DNA of 64,000 nucleotides from Poseidonocella sp. HB161398 (GCF_005870025.1 NZ_VATA01000015.1:62001-126000); one strand, 5' to 3'; counted from the first letter of the stretch, positions 1 to 8,905 are shown. Numbers and translations are program-made. The notes: generated by a model from the sequence alone, not told the origin.

Positions 1-675
1 CCGCGCCTCGAGCGGGCGGAAGCGCTCGGGTCCCGCCAGATCGGCGATATCCACCAGCGCCATCGCCAGCCAGCCGAGCGCGCGAGACCAGTGCGCCTTG
101 TTATGGCCGGTCTCGGGGTCCGACCAGGGCTGCTTGCGCGCCTCGTCCATCGCATGGGCATAGAGCCCGGTCGCCGCGACCTGCGTCATCTCCAGTGCGG
201 TGGCCACCTGCGCGATCGCGTCCTCGACCAGCGCCTCCTCGCCGGTCTTCAGCCCGTAGCCGATCTGGAAGGGCGCGCCCATGTAGAGCCCGTCGAGCCA
301 GACCTGCCATGGATAGCGCAGCTTGTGCCAGTAGACGCCGGAGCGCGTCCGCGGATGGGTCGCGAGCTGGTCGATCAGGATCGCCGCGGCCTTCATGTAT
401 TTCGGATCGCCCGTCACCTCGTCGAGATAGAGCAGCGCCTTTCCCGACATGACGTTGTCGATATTGTAGTCCGACAGGCTGTAGCCCGCGAGGCCCGTGC
501 CGTCGCCGATCTGGGCGTCGACGCGCGCCTGCAGCTCGTCGAGCCAGCGCGCCTCGCCGGTGGCGCGGTGCAAGAGCTCCAGCCCGCGGTAGAGGCAGCC
601 ATCCTCGTAGCACCACGGCCCGCCCTTGTAGGGCGTGTAGCGGGCGGTGAAGGCGGCGAAATAGTCGGTCAGCAT
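1..675 (-). CDS. GH105 unsaturated rhamnogalacturonyl hydrolase, 3' end cut by window edge
   Basis: The first 225 residues are present; the end lies beyond base 1. The family removes the 4,5-unsaturated uronate from the non-reducing end of rhamnogalacturonan or oligogalacturonide fragments left by lyases, normally in the cytoplasm. Visible features are the YNIDN segment with Asp73 and the WLDG segment with Asp128. Their 55-residue spacing equals that of the two active-site aspartates of the YteR family. A later stretch, HNKAHWSRALGW, is also typical of the family. There is no signal peptide. The ATG lies inside the last codons of the GH28 gene (ATGCTGA, 7-nt overlap), so it is the last visible gene of the pectin operon. 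Family assignment is firm; the exact glycan is inferred. Confidence 0.85.
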   Translation of the reverse strand, partial: MLTDYFAAFTARYTPYKGGPWCYEDGCLYRGLELLHRATGEARWLDELQARVDAQIGDGTGLAGYSLSDYNIDNVMSGKALLYLDEVTGDPKYMKAAAILIDQLATHPRTRSGVYWHKLRYPWQVWLDGLYMGAPFQIGYGLKTGEEALVEDAIAQVATALEMTQVAATGLYAHAMDEARKQPWSDPETGHNKAHWSRALGWLAMALVDIADLAGPERFRPLEAR

Positions 676-2177
676 GGCTCGGAGTCCTTCGTCGTCTCAA
701 GTATCTCGATCTCGCCGGTCACCTCGGCGAAGTCCGCGCGGATCGTCTCGTGGCGCGCGGGCGCCTGTCCCAGCGCCATCAGCGGCACCTCGGCCACCGC
801 CTCCGGGTCGAAGCTGGCGCGGACGCGTTCCAGCACGATGCCGCGGATCGGCCGCTCGGGCAGGCCCAGGAGCGCCACGACCGCCAGGCGGACACCGGTC
901 GCGGTCACGTCGCGGAAGGTGATGTCGCCGATCAGCGGCGTGGTCTCGTCGACCGTCGCGGGGGCGCGGCTCTGCACCCAGTCGTCGCGGCCGTCGGGGT
1001 CGCAGAAATAGAAGGCATTGGCGGCAAACGGCGTGGGCACGTCCTGCATCGCCACATGGTCGAGCGTCACGCGGGCGACCTTGCCGCCCCGGCCGCGCCG
1101 CGTCTTGATCCTTAGCCCGCGATCGGTGCCCTCGAAGCTGCAGGCCGAGATCGTCACGTCGGTGATCTCGCCCGACATCTCGGATCCGAGCACCACGGCG
1201 CCATGGCCGCGCTCCATATGGCAGTGCGTGATTGCCAGCCGGCGGGTCGGCGCCAGATGGTCCGCCTGCCCCGGCGCGCGCTTGCCGGCCTTGACCGCGA
1301 TGCAGTCGTCGCCGACCGAGAAATGCAGCCCCGCCAGCGTCACGTCCTCGCAGCTTTCGGGATCGAACCCGTCGGTATTGGGGCTGTCGGGCGGGTTCTG
1401 GATGAAGAGCCCCGCGGCGGTCAGCCGGTCGCAGCGGAAGGGATGCACCGTCCAGCTGGGCGAATTGCGGATGGTCAGGCCCGAGAGCTCGACATCCGGG
1501 GAATGGGCGAGGAACAGCGTCCGCGGACGGCGGGCGCCCTCGCGGGTCTCCTTCGGCCAGCTCCACCAGTCGCCGCGGTCGCCGCCGCCGTCGATGGTGC
1601 CGCGGCCGGTGATCTTCAGCCCCGCGCAGTCGATCGCGGTCACGACCGAGGCGAAGGAGGTTGCGGGCAGGCCCTCCCAGGTGCCGACGACCCGGCCCTG
1701 CGCGTCGCGCGCGGGCAGCTGAGGCCAGCCGGCGCGCTCGCCCTTGCCGGCAAGCTCGGCGCCTTCGGGCAGCCAGAAGGTGATGCCGGGCTTCAGGAAG
1801 ATCGGCCCCGTAAGATAGCGGCCGCGGGGCAGCATCAGCGTGCCGCCCTCGGGCGTCGCGGCGACCGCCGCGGCCAGGGCGGCGGCATTGTCGGGCGCGG
1901 CTTCGTCCAGCCCATGATCCCCGGCATCGACCAGCCCCGCGCAGCGCGGCGTCGCGAAATCCAGGTCGCCCAGGTCGCTGTCGAAAAGGTAGTCATGGCC
2001 GGGCAGCAGATCCTCGAGGAAGACCGGCGCGGTGGTGGCCGTGCCCTCGTAGTAGATCACGCCGTCGCGGCTGAGCCGCCAGGCGACGGGATGCTGCAGC
2101 CGGTAGAGCGCGCCCGGAGGCGACAGCAGGATCGTGGCCGTGCGGCCGGACAGGGTGGCAAGGCGGGGAGCGGTCAT
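669..2177 (-). CDS. Polygalacturonase, glycoside hydrolase family 28
   Basis: A 502-aa protein that should hydrolyse alpha-1,4-galacturonosyl bonds in oligogalacturonides. The right-handed beta-helix part starts near residue 95. It carries the four GH28 signatures: NTDGFD (267-272, catalytic Asp269), GDD (289-291, both Asp), GHG (324-326) and RIK (356-358). The first ~75 residues form a beta-rich leader domain known from rhizobial-type polygalacturonases. No signal peptide is visible, so the enzyme should work in the cytoplasm on oligomers brought in by the adjacent ABC importer. It lies 66 nt downstream of the binding-protein gene, behind a hairpin, and overlaps the GH105 start. A weak GAAGG ribosome site precedes the ATG. 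Endo or exo mode cannot be read from the sequence. Confidence 0.9.
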   Translation of the reverse strand: MTAPRLATLSGRTATILLSPPGALYRLQHPVAWRLSRDGVIYYEGTATTAPVFLEDLLPGHDYLFDSDLGDLDFATPRCAGLVDAGDHGLDEAAPDNAAALAAAVAATPEGGTLMLPRGRYLTGPIFLKPGITFWLPEGAELAGKGERAGWPQLPARDAQGRVVGTWEGLPATSFASVVTAIDCAGLKITGRGTIDGGGDRGDWWSWPKETREGARRPRTLFLAHSPDVELSGLTIRNSPSWTVHPFRCDRLTAAGLFIQNPPDSPNTDGFDPESCEDVTLAGLHFSVGDDCIAVKAGKRAPGQADHLAPTRRLAITHCHMERGHGAVVLGSEMSGEITDVTISACSFEGTDRGLRIKTRRGRGGKVARVTLDHVAMQDVPTPFAANAFYFCDPDGRDDWVQSRAPATVDETTPLIGDITFRDVTATGVRLAVVALLGLPERPIRGIVLERVRASFDPEAVAEVPLMALGQAPARHETIRADFAEVTGEIEILETTKDSEPC

Positions 2178-2203
2178 CGGGAGCGCCTTCTGGAAGAAAG
2201 AGC

Positions 2204-2231
2204 GGGGCGCGGCAGCGGACCGCCGCGCCCC
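2204..2231 (-). terminator. Intercistronic GC hairpin after the ABC binding-protein gene
   Basis: A perfect 10-bp stem (GGGGCGCGGC at 2204-2213 pairing with 2222-2231) with an 8-base loop. It lies between the stop of the solute-binding protein gene and the GH28 start, with no T-run. In this position such a hairpin usually stabilises the upstream message or partly ends transcription, so that more binding protein than downstream enzyme is made. That role is inferred. Confidence 0.5.
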
Positions 2232-2243
2232 CGGGGAGGAACC

Positions 2244-3503
2244 TCAGGACTTGATGTCGTCGAGCGCTTCCTGGATGGCGTAGATCATCTCGTCGGCGGC
2301 GGTTTCCGCGTCGATTTCGCCATAGGCGAAGAGCTCGAGATTGTCCTCCATCGCGGAGCGGACATCGGGGTGTTCCATGTAGGGGTGGATGGCCGGGCCC
2401 TCGGCGTCGATCACCAGCTCCTGCGCCTCGATCTGCATCGGCTTCAGCACGCCGGACTCGGTCAGCTGCGTCAGCGCCGCCTTGGAGGCGGGGACGCCGC
2501 GGGCGGAGCCCATGGCGGCGATGCCCTCGGGCTCGTTCAGCAGGCAGTTGACGATCTCGGCCGCGGCTTCGGGATTGTCGGAATGCTTGGAGATGGCGAA
2601 GACCATCGAGGCCTTGCGGTAGACGCCTTCGGTCTTCTCGCCCGCCTGGTCGATGATGCCGGTATAGACCAGCTCCTGCCCCTCCTCCATCGGATCGGAG
2701 ATCTTGAAGTAGGTGCTGTCCCACTGGTAGCTGCCGCCGATCTCGCCCTTGGTCCATTTCGGGTATTCGTGGATCGGCAGGTTGCCCGCGGCCAGCACGT
2801 CCGACCAGGGCTGGATCACGTGGTTGTCGACCAGCTTCTGGTAGAAGGTGATCGCGTCGGCGAGCTCTTCGACCGACCACAGGATCTCGTTGGTTTCGGG
2901 GTCGATCAGCGGCTTGCCGGTCTTCTGCGTGCCGTAGAGCGTCACCAGCAGCGTGCCGTCGAGCGCGATGCCCTCGAACGGGTAGTAGGCGTCGCCCAGC
3001 TTCTCCTGGAAGATCGGGCCGGCGGCCAGCAGGTCGTCCCAGGTCTTCGGCAGCTCCAGCCCGGCCTTGTCATAGGTGGTCTTGTTGAAGACGAAGAGCC
3101 GTCCCGTGGTCGAGACCGGCAGGCCGTTCAGCACGCCGTTGCGGCGCCCGGCTTCCAGCTGCTCGGGGGTCCAGTTCGACAGGTCGATCGCGTCGAACTG
3201 CTCCAGGTCGGCGAAGCCGTCGCCGCGCGCCGAGAAGATCGGCAGCCAGGGCCAGTTGATCTGCATGATGTCCGCCTCGGTCCGGCCCGCGATCTGGGTC
3301 GCGACCTTCTCGAAATGGCCCTGCCAGCCGGTGAATTCCGGCTTGATCGTGTGGCCGTGCTTCTCGCCGCAGACCTTGAGCGCCTCCTGCGTGGCCAGGT
3401 GGCGGCTGTCGCCGCCCCACCAGCTCATCCTGAGCTCTGCCGCCTGGGCGGACCCGGCGAGGGCCGTGGTGGCAAGGGCGAGGCCCATCAGTGCCGTTTT
3501 CAT
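2244..3503 (-). CDS. togB: Extracellular solute-binding protein, TogB-like (oligogalacturonide ABC importer)
   Basis: A 419-aa periplasmic family 1 binding protein. A cleavable signal peptide covers about residues 1-21 (hydrophobic core, then SAQA before AELRMSWWGG). The mature N-terminus with WWGGDSRH, and later DIMQINWPWL, matches the TogB type that binds oligogalacturonides in pectinolytic bacteria. The gene follows the two permeases and the ATPase in one operon, and GH28 and GH105 lie downstream, which supports a galacturonide substrate. A good GGGAGG ribosome site precedes the ATG. Another uronate oligomer, such as a rhamnogalacturonan fragment, is possible. The sugar specificity is inferred from context and resemblance. 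Confidence 0.8.
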   Translation of the reverse strand: MKTALMGLALATTALAGSAQAAELRMSWWGGDSRHLATQEALKVCGEKHGHTIKPEFTGWQGHFEKVATQIAGRTEADIMQINWPWLPIFSARGDGFADLEQFDAIDLSNWTPEQLEAGRRNGVLNGLPVSTTGRLFVFNKTTYDKAGLELPKTWDDLLAAGPIFQEKLGDAYYPFEGIALDGTLLVTLYGTQKTGKPLIDPETNEILWSVEELADAITFYQKLVDNHVIQPWSDVLAAGNLPIHEYPKWTKGEIGGSYQWDSTYFKISDPMEEGQELVYTGIIDQAGEKTEGVYRKASMVFAISKHSDNPEAAAEIVNCLLNEPEGIAAMGSARGVPASKAALTQLTESGVLKPMQIEAQELVIDAEGPAIHPYMEHPDVRSAMEDNLELFAYGEIDAETAADEMIYAIQEALDDIKS

Positions 3504-3524
3504 CCTGTTTCCTCCCTTGGATGG

Positions 3525-4652
3525 TCAGTTGAGCTGTCCCCTGAGCGAGACATTCTCGCCCGAGGAGACATCGAAGACATGCGCATGGCCGCCCGAGACG
3601 GTCAGCCCGACCTTGTCGCCGCGCTGTGTCGCGCGGTCGAAAGCCTCGGAGGGCACCACCGCGACGAAGGCGGCGTTGCCGACCTTGGCGTGCAGGTTCA
3701 CCTCGTGGCCCATGAACTCGATATTGGTCACGGTGCCGGTCAGGCTGTTGGGGCTGCCCGCGGGGACGACGCCCAGATGCTGCGGCCGGATGCCGAGCGT
3801 GACGGGTCCGTCCTGGCAGTAGAGCCTGCGTGCCAGCTCGTCGCCCGCATCGATCGTCTGCCCGTCGAGCGTCACCTGCGCGCCGAGCCCGCGGGTCAGC
3901 ACGACCGGGACGAGGTTCATCTCGGGCATGCCGATGAAGCCCGCGACGAAGGCGTTTGCCGGCCGTTCGTAGAGCGTCACCGGATCGGCGACCTGCATGA
4001 TATGGCCGTCCTTCATCACGCAGATGCGGTCGCCCATGGTCATCGCCTCGACCTGGTCATGGGTCACGTAGACCACCGTCGCCGGGCGCCCCTCGGCCTT
4101 CAGCCGCTTGTGCAGGTCGGTGATCCTGACCCGCATCGCGGCGCGCAGCTTGGCGTCGAGGTTCGACAGCGGCTCGTCGAAGAGGAAGACATCCGGGTGC
4201 TTGATCAGCGCGCGCCCCACCGCGACCCGCTGCGCCTGCCCGCCGGAGAGCTGCTTCGGCAGCCGGTCGAGAAGCTTCTCGATCTCGAGGATTTCCGACA
4301 CCTCGCCGGTCGCCGTGGCGATCTCGTCCTTGGGCTTGCCCCTGAGCTGCAGGCCGAAGCCCAGGTTGCGGCGCACTTTCATATGCGGATAGAGTGCGTA
4401 GTTCTGGAACACCATGGCGATGCCGCGCTTGCCCGGGACGAGGTCGTTGACCACGTTGTCGCCGATGCGGATCTCGCCGCCGGTGACGGTCTCGAGCCCG
4501 GCGATCATCCGCAGCGTGGTGGACTTGGCGCAGCCCGAAGGCCCCACCAGCACCATGAATTCGCCTTCCTGGACATCGAGGTTGATCCCGTGGACCGCCT
4601 TGAAGCCGTTGCCGTAGGTCTTCTCGACCCCTTTGAGTTGAAGTTCAGCCAT
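3525..4652 (-). CDS. togA: Sugar ABC transporter ATP-binding protein, MsmX/UgpC type (TogA-like)
   Basis: A 375-aa ATPase that energises the adjacent importer. It has Walker A GPSGCAKST (37-45), signature LSGGQ near 134, Walker B FLFDEP near 157, and a C-terminal OB-fold regulatory region typical of MalK/UgpC proteins. The Walker A has Ala42 where most relatives have Gly, a variant seen in some sugar ATPases; the catalytic Lys43 is kept. The ATG at 4652 was chosen because it gives the standard MAELQLKGVEKTYG start and overlaps the upstream permease stop by one base (TGATG). The same frame stays open upstream only as antiparallel-frame noise across the permease genes. Confidence 0.9.
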   Translation of the reverse strand: MAELQLKGVEKTYGNGFKAVHGINLDVQEGEFMVLVGPSGCAKSTTLRMIAGLETVTGGEIRIGDNVVNDLVPGKRGIAMVFQNYALYPHMKVRRNLGFGLQLRGKPKDEIATATGEVSEILEIEKLLDRLPKQLSGGQAQRVAVGRALIKHPDVFLFDEPLSNLDAKLRAAMRVRITDLHKRLKAEGRPATVVYVTHDQVEAMTMGDRICVMKDGHIMQVADPVTLYERPANAFVAGFIGMPEMNLVPVVLTRGLGAQVTLDGQTIDAGDELARRLYCQDGPVTLGIRPQHLGVVPAGSPNSLTGTVTNIEFMGHEVNLHAKVGNAAFVAVVPSEAFDRATQRGDKVGLTVSGGHAHVFDVSSGENVSLRGQLN

Positions 4653-5560
4653 CAGCCTTTGACTCCTCCGGACGAGATGCCTTCGATGAAGTATTTCTGT
4701 GCCATGAAGAACACGATGAGAGACGGGGCGAGCGCGAGGACCGACATTGCGAGGATCTGGTTCCAGGCAAAGGCCTCGGTCGTGTCGATGGAGAGCTTGA
4801 GCGCCAGGCTCACCGGGTATTTCTCGACCGACGAGATGTAGATCAGCGGCCCGAGGAAGTCGTTCATCGTCCACATGAACTGGAACAGGCAGACCGAGAT
4901 CAGCGCGGGCATCAGCATCGGCACCACGATGTAGATCAGCGTCTGCAGCGTGGTCGCGCCGTCGACCCGGGCGGCCTCCTCCATGTCGCGCGGGATGGCG
5001 CGCAGGAACTGGATCACCATGAAGACGAAGAACGCGTCGCCCGCCAGTGCCGAGGGCACCCAGAGCGGCAGGAAGCTGTCGAGCCAGCCGATGTCGCGGA
5101 ACAGCAGGTACTGCGGGATCCGCGTGACCACGTTCGGCAGGAGCAGCGTCGCGATGACGGTCATGAACAGGAACTTCTTGCCCGGGAACTCGAAGCGGGC
5201 GAAGCCGTAGGCCACCAGCGTGCAGGAGATCGCCGTGCCGATGGTCTTGGGGATGATGATCCACATCGTGTTCACGAAGAACCGGCCGAACGTGTAGGGC
5301 GTCGAGGTCTGCCAGCCTTCGATATAGCCCGAGATCGTCGGGTTCTTCGGCCAGAACCCGGCCGAGGAGAACATCTCGGCATTGGTCTTGAAGGAGGCGC
5401 CGACCAGCCAGATCAGCGGGTAGATCATGATCAGCCCGACGATGGTCAGCAGGCTGTAGCGCAGGATCGAGGAGCGCAGCGCCTTGCGGCGGTGCTTCAG
5501 CTCGATGGCGGTCGGCGGCTCGGAGCCTTTCCGGACGGGGATGTCGGTAATGGCGGCCAT
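4652..5560 (-). CDS. togN: Sugar ABC transporter permease, TogN-like
   Basis: A 302-aa inner-membrane permease of the MalG class, with about six membrane helices. The first is near residues 35-55 (LLTIVGLIMIYPLIWLVGASF). It carries the EAA-loop motif EAARVDGA that docks to the ATPase, near residue 203. It starts three bases after the stop of the partner permease and overlaps the ATPase start by one base, so the genes are translationally coupled. Substrate assignment to oligogalacturonides rests on the TogB-like binding protein and the neighbouring pectin enzymes. Confidence 0.85.
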   Translation of the reverse strand: MAAITDIPVRKGSEPPTAIELKHRRKALRSSILRYSLLTIVGLIMIYPLIWLVGASFKTNAEMFSSAGFWPKNPTISGYIEGWQTSTPYTFGRFFVNTMWIIIPKTIGTAISCTLVAYGFARFEFPGKKFLFMTVIATLLLPNVVTRIPQYLLFRDIGWLDSFLPLWVPSALAGDAFFVFMVIQFLRAIPRDMEEAARVDGATTLQTLIYIVVPMLMPALISVCLFQFMWTMNDFLGPLIYISSVEKYPVSLALKLSIDTTEAFAWNQILAMSVLALAPSLIVFFMAQKYFIEGISSGGVKG

Positions 5561-5563
5561 GGA

Positions 5564-6451
5564 TCAGCTCCTCTTGTCGCCGGCGTAGTAGACCCACTTC
5601 TTGGACGACCAGAAGGCGATGAGGGTCAGGACCATGATGATGGCGAAGAGCACCCAGGCGATGGCGGAGGCATAGCCCATGTCGAAGCTCTTGAAGGCCT
5701 TGTCGTAGATGTAGAGCGGCAGCAGGTAGGTGGATTTCATCGGGCCGCCATCGGTGATGATGTAGGGGCCGTTGAACTCCTGGAACGCCTGGACCGTCTG
5801 CATGATGAGGTTGAAGAAGATCACCGGGGTGATCAGCGGCAGGGTGATGTGGCGGAAGATCTTCCACGGGCCCGCGCCGTCGATGGCCGCGGCCTCGTAG
5901 AGCGACTTGTCCACCGATTGCAGCGCGGCGAGGAAGATCACCATGGCCGAGCCGAACTGCCAGCAGCGCAGCAGCGTGATGGTGAAGAGCGCGTTGGTGG
6001 GATCGCCGAACCAGTTGATCGGATCGATCCCCAGGCTGCCCAGCATGATGTTGACCAGCCCGGTATCGGCGAAGATGTAGCGCCACAGCACCGCGATCGC
6101 CACCGAGCCGCCGAGGATCGAGGGCACGTAGTAGGCGGTGCGGAAGAGGTTGATCGCCTTCAGCCGGTAGTTCAGCACGACCGCGATGAAGAGCGCGAAG
6201 GCCAGCTTCAGCGGCACGGTCGAGAAGACGTAGATCAGCGTGACCTTCAGCGACTTGTCGAAGGTCCGGTCGCGGGTGAAGAGCTTCTCGTAGTTGTGCA
6301 GGCCCACCCATTCCGGCTTGTTGAGCAGGTCGTAGTCGGTGAAGCTGAGATAGAAGGATGCGAGGAACGGGAACGCCGTGAAGAGCAGCAGCCCGATCAC
6401 GTAGGGCGATACGTACCACAGCCCCATCCATTTGCTTTCGCCACCCATCAT
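5564..6451 (-). CDS. togM: Sugar ABC transporter permease, TogM-like
   Basis: A 295-aa inner-membrane permease of the MalF/UgpA class, with about six helices beginning at residues 10-35. The EAA-type loop reads YEAAAIDGAG near residue 200. It forms the heterodimeric channel with the next gene. Two adjacent in-frame ATG codons (6451 and 6448) are possible starts. The first overlaps the stop of the GH4 gene (ATGA), which argues for a single operon starting at the GH4 gene. Confidence 0.85.
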   Translation of the reverse strand: MMGGESKWMGLWYVSPYVIGLLLFTAFPFLASFYLSFTDYDLLNKPEWVGLHNYEKLFTRDRTFDKSLKVTLIYVFSTVPLKLAFALFIAVVLNYRLKAINLFRTAYYVPSILGGSVAIAVLWRYIFADTGLVNIMLGSLGIDPINWFGDPTNALFTITLLRCWQFGSAMVIFLAALQSVDKSLYEAAAIDGAGPWKIFRHITLPLITPVIFFNLIMQTVQAFQEFNGPYIITDGGPMKSTYLLPLYIYDKAFKSFDMGYASAIAWVLFAIIMVLTLIAFWSSKKWVYYAGDKRS

Positions 6452-7842
6452 GCGGCTCCTTTCAGGGTCTCGGGAATCCAGGCGCCGGTGGCGGCGATCA
6501 TCTCCTGGAACAGGCTCCGCGCCCGCGCCTCGCCGAGAGGCGCCACCAGCGGATCGGAAGAGAAGAGCGGGAAGAGCGCGCCCGCCTCGCCTGCCATCAC
6601 GGCATCGAGAAGCGCGCTCTGGCGGGCCGCGTGATCCGCGGCGACGGCCTCGAGCGCGGGCGGCAGCCGTCCGGCCATGACCGGCGTCGCGCCGAGCCCG
6701 GAGAAGACCGCATTGGTCTCCACCACCGCGCCCTGGGGCAGCCCCGCGATCTGCCCGCGATTGGGCAGGTTGACGTTCGACACGAAGGGCTCGCCGGCGC
6801 AGAGCGCGACGATCTGGTCGACCAGCGCCTCGTCCGAGCGCTCTGGCGCCGGAACGCCCCCGCCCGCGGCCAGCGCCTCGGCGCGGGTGCGCTTGGCGGC
6901 CTGCTCGCGCTGCCGGTACTCTACCGGGGTCAGCCCGAAGCTCCAGCGCGCGGCATCATCGAGATACTCGGCGGCGGGCAGGAACTCCGCCAGGTGCCGG
7001 TCGCCTGCTGCCGCGGGGATGCCGAAGCGGCGGAAGAGGTCGAACTTCACCTTCGAGCGGTCGCCGAAATAGCGTTCGTGCTCGTCCGCCGGATCGGGCT
7101 CCGCCGCGACCCAACCCGATGCGGCATGGGCGCGGGCGAAGTCGCGATAGGCCGGCAGCATGTCCCGGCCCCTCAGCGCGATCCGGTCGGCGAAGGTGAA
7201 ATGGTTGATCCCCAGGACATTCGCCTCGACATCGCGATGGCTGTAGCGCTCTGCGCCCGCCTCGCGGTTGGCGATCCAGGCGACCTGCTTTCTCAGCTTC
7301 GTCACCTCGTGGCATTCGCCCCAGGCGCGGATCCCGGGGAAGGCGCGGTAGAGCGCGCCGGTCAGGACGCTCATCGGGTTGGTCAGGTTGCAGACATGGG
7401 CCTCCGGCGCGTGCAGCGCGATGGCGCGGCCGATCTCCGCCAGCATCGGGATGGCGCGCATCGCCCGCAGGAAGCCGCCCGGCCCCACCGTGTCGCCGAC
7501 CGACTGCGCGATGCCGTAGCGCGCCGGGATGCCGATATCCTGCGCCATGTCCTCGAACCGGCCGGGCAGGATCGAGACCACGACGATCTCCGCCCCGGCC
7601 AGCGCTTCGGCCAGACTGCCGCTGGCCAGGTAGCGCGCGGGCGTTCCCGCCGAGGCGGCGCCAAAGCGGGCGCCCATCGCGGCATTGCGCCGGGCGGCGG
7701 CGCCGTCGAGGTCGTAGAGGCGGACCTCGGCCGCGAGGCGCCGGTCCTGGGCCAGGTCGGCCATCAGCTTCGGCGCCCAGTTCAGCGAGCCGCCGCCGAT
7801 ATAGGCGATCCGGACGGGAATTCTGTCTTCGCAATGGGTCAT
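6448..7842 (-). CDS. GH4 alpha-galacturonidase-like enzyme (LplD family)
   Basis: A 464-aa NAD- and metal-dependent glycosidase of family 4. It carries the dinucleotide-binding start IAYIGGGSLNW (12-22), CNLTNPM (151-157), GECHE with Cys177 and His178 for Mn2+ binding, and LGINHF near 211. The LplD branch cleaves alpha-galacturonides, which fits its place as first gene of the pectin import operon. Start choice is uncertain. The ATG at 7842 gives the usual family N-terminus but has no ribosome site. An in-frame GTG at 7902, six bases after a strong GGGAGGAG, would add 20 residues with no family resemblance. Alternative substrates are alpha-glucosides or alpha-glucuronides. Confidence 0.8.
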   Translation of the reverse strand: MTHCEDRIPVRIAYIGGGSLNWAPKLMADLAQDRRLAAEVRLYDLDGAAARRNAAMGARFGAASAGTPARYLASGSLAEALAGAEIVVVSILPGRFEDMAQDIGIPARYGIAQSVGDTVGPGGFLRAMRAIPMLAEIGRAIALHAPEAHVCNLTNPMSVLTGALYRAFPGIRAWGECHEVTKLRKQVAWIANREAGAERYSHRDVEANVLGINHFTFADRIALRGRDMLPAYRDFARAHAASGWVAAEPDPADEHERYFGDRSKVKFDLFRRFGIPAAAGDRHLAEFLPAAEYLDDAARWSFGLTPVEYRQREQAAKRTRAEALAAGGGVPAPERSDEALVDQIVALCAGEPFVSNVNLPNRGQIAGLPQGAVVETNAVFSGLGATPVMAGRLPPALEAVAADHAARQSALLDAVMAGEAGALFPLFSSDPLVAPLGEARARSLFQEMIAATGAWIPETLKGAA

Positions 7843-7941
7843 GGCAACGGTCTGCGGCTGCACGGACGCGCGGCCCGGCCGAAACGGCGGGCGGTCCTGC
7901 ACCTGAAGCTCCTCCCTTGTACCGGGCTCCCCCGCCCGGGC

Positions 7942-7963
7942 TTCATGGTTATGATTCCATGAA
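7942..7963. promoter_or_regulatory. Inverted repeat in the GH4 / araC-type divergent promoter region
   Basis: TTCATGG (7942-7948) and CCATGAA (7957-7963) form a perfect 7-bp inverted repeat with an 8-bp TTATGATT spacer. The half-site centres are 15 bp apart. The element lies in the 142-bp gap between the divergent GH4 operon and the AraC-family gene, with AT-rich TAATAT just beyond it. It is a likely operator for a regulator of one or both genes. Which protein binds is unknown. Confidence 0.5.
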
Positions 7964-7984
7964 CAGAGGCTAATATGGCTTGCC

Positions 7985-8905
7985 ATGACGGTCCCATGCC
8001 GGGTATCGGATAAAAAGATGGAGAAAACCGAACATTTCCCGCTCTCGCTCATGCCGATGCGCTCATTGTCGCTCCGGCTGGCACGATCGGCGATCAAGAT
8101 GCGGCACAATTCGCGCTGGCGCATCGACAAGCTGAACCCGGTGCATGACCTGGTGATGCCGCTCACCGGGCGCGGCCGCTACTGGATCGGCGAGGACGAA
8201 TTCACGCTGGAGCCCGGCGAGGCGATGCTGGTCCCGGCCTATCTGCGCTTCCGCGGGCGGCATGACTGCGGGGCGGAGGAATATACCGGCGTGGCGCAGC
8301 ATTTCATGCTGGATCTCTTCGGCCGCGGCGACGTGATCGCGCAGATGCGGCTGGCGCGGAAGGCGCGCTTCGCCGACTGGGAGGCGCTGCAGCCGCTGGT
8401 GCGCCACTACCGGGAATCGACCTCGCGGGCGAATACCACGCTGAGCCAGCACCACGCCTTCATGGTGCTGCTTCTGGCCCATCTCGAGGCCGCCTTCGAG
8501 GGCTGGAAAACCGACGACACCGCGCCCGAAAGCCAGGACCAGCTGTCGCTCCACATCATGTTCGTGGCCTCGCGGCTGAGTTCGGACCCGCTCGGCGCGG
8601 GCGTCGAGGACGCGCTGGCCAGCGTGCCCTACAATGCCGACTACTTCCGCCGGGCCTTCCGTGACCGGATGGGCATGACGCCGAAGAAGTTCCGCGAACT
8701 CAAGAGGATGGAGTTTGCCGCCAACCGGCTCGGCATGGGGCTCTCGGTCAAGGAGGCGGCCCTGGAGCTCGGCTTCGCCGACCCGTATTTCTTCAGCCGC
8801 ATGTTCAAGCAGTATATCGGCGACAGCCCCTCGCGCTACCGGCTGGCCAAAAGCGCGGTGCCGCCGCCCGGCTCGGACGCCTCGGGCGAGCCGGTCCGCC
8901 CCTGA
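7985..8905 (+). CDS. AraC-family transcriptional regulator of the pectin operon
   Basis: Up to 306 aa. An N-terminal cupin-like sensing region (about 45-130; HDLVMPLTGRG then LEPGEAMLVPA) is followed by a C-terminal two-helix-turn-helix DNA-binding domain at about 205-290. The second helix-turn-helix is well kept (VKEAALELGFADPYFFSRMFKQYIG); the first is weakly matched. It is transcribed away from the GH4-Tog-GH28-GH105 operon, so it probably controls that operon in response to a uronate derivative. The start is unclear: ATG 7985 is used here, while ATG 8018 (MEKTEHF) would remove 11 residues that add no recognisable fold. Confidence 0.85.
   Translation: MTVPCRVSDKKMEKTEHFPLSLMPMRSLSLRLARSAIKMRHNSRWRIDKLNPVHDLVMPLTGRGRYWIGEDEFTLEPGEAMLVPAYLRFRGRHDCGAEEYTGVAQHFMLDLFGRGDVIAQMRLARKARFADWEALQPLVRHYRESTSRANTTLSQHHAFMVLLLAHLEAAFEGWKTDDTAPESQDQLSLHIMFVASRLSSDPLGAGVEDALASVPYNADYFRRAFRDRMGMTPKKFRELKRMEFAANRLGMGLSVKEAALELGFADPYFFSRMFKQYIGDSPSRYRLAKSAVPPPGSDASGEPVRP

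Noticed and set aside
1203-4841. Very long plus-strand open frame (over 1200 codons) across the Tog and GH28 genes
   Set aside because: It is the antisense of confidently identified genes. Its His/Arg/Gln/Leu-rich composition is the usual mirror of high-GC coding strands, and no domain is visible.
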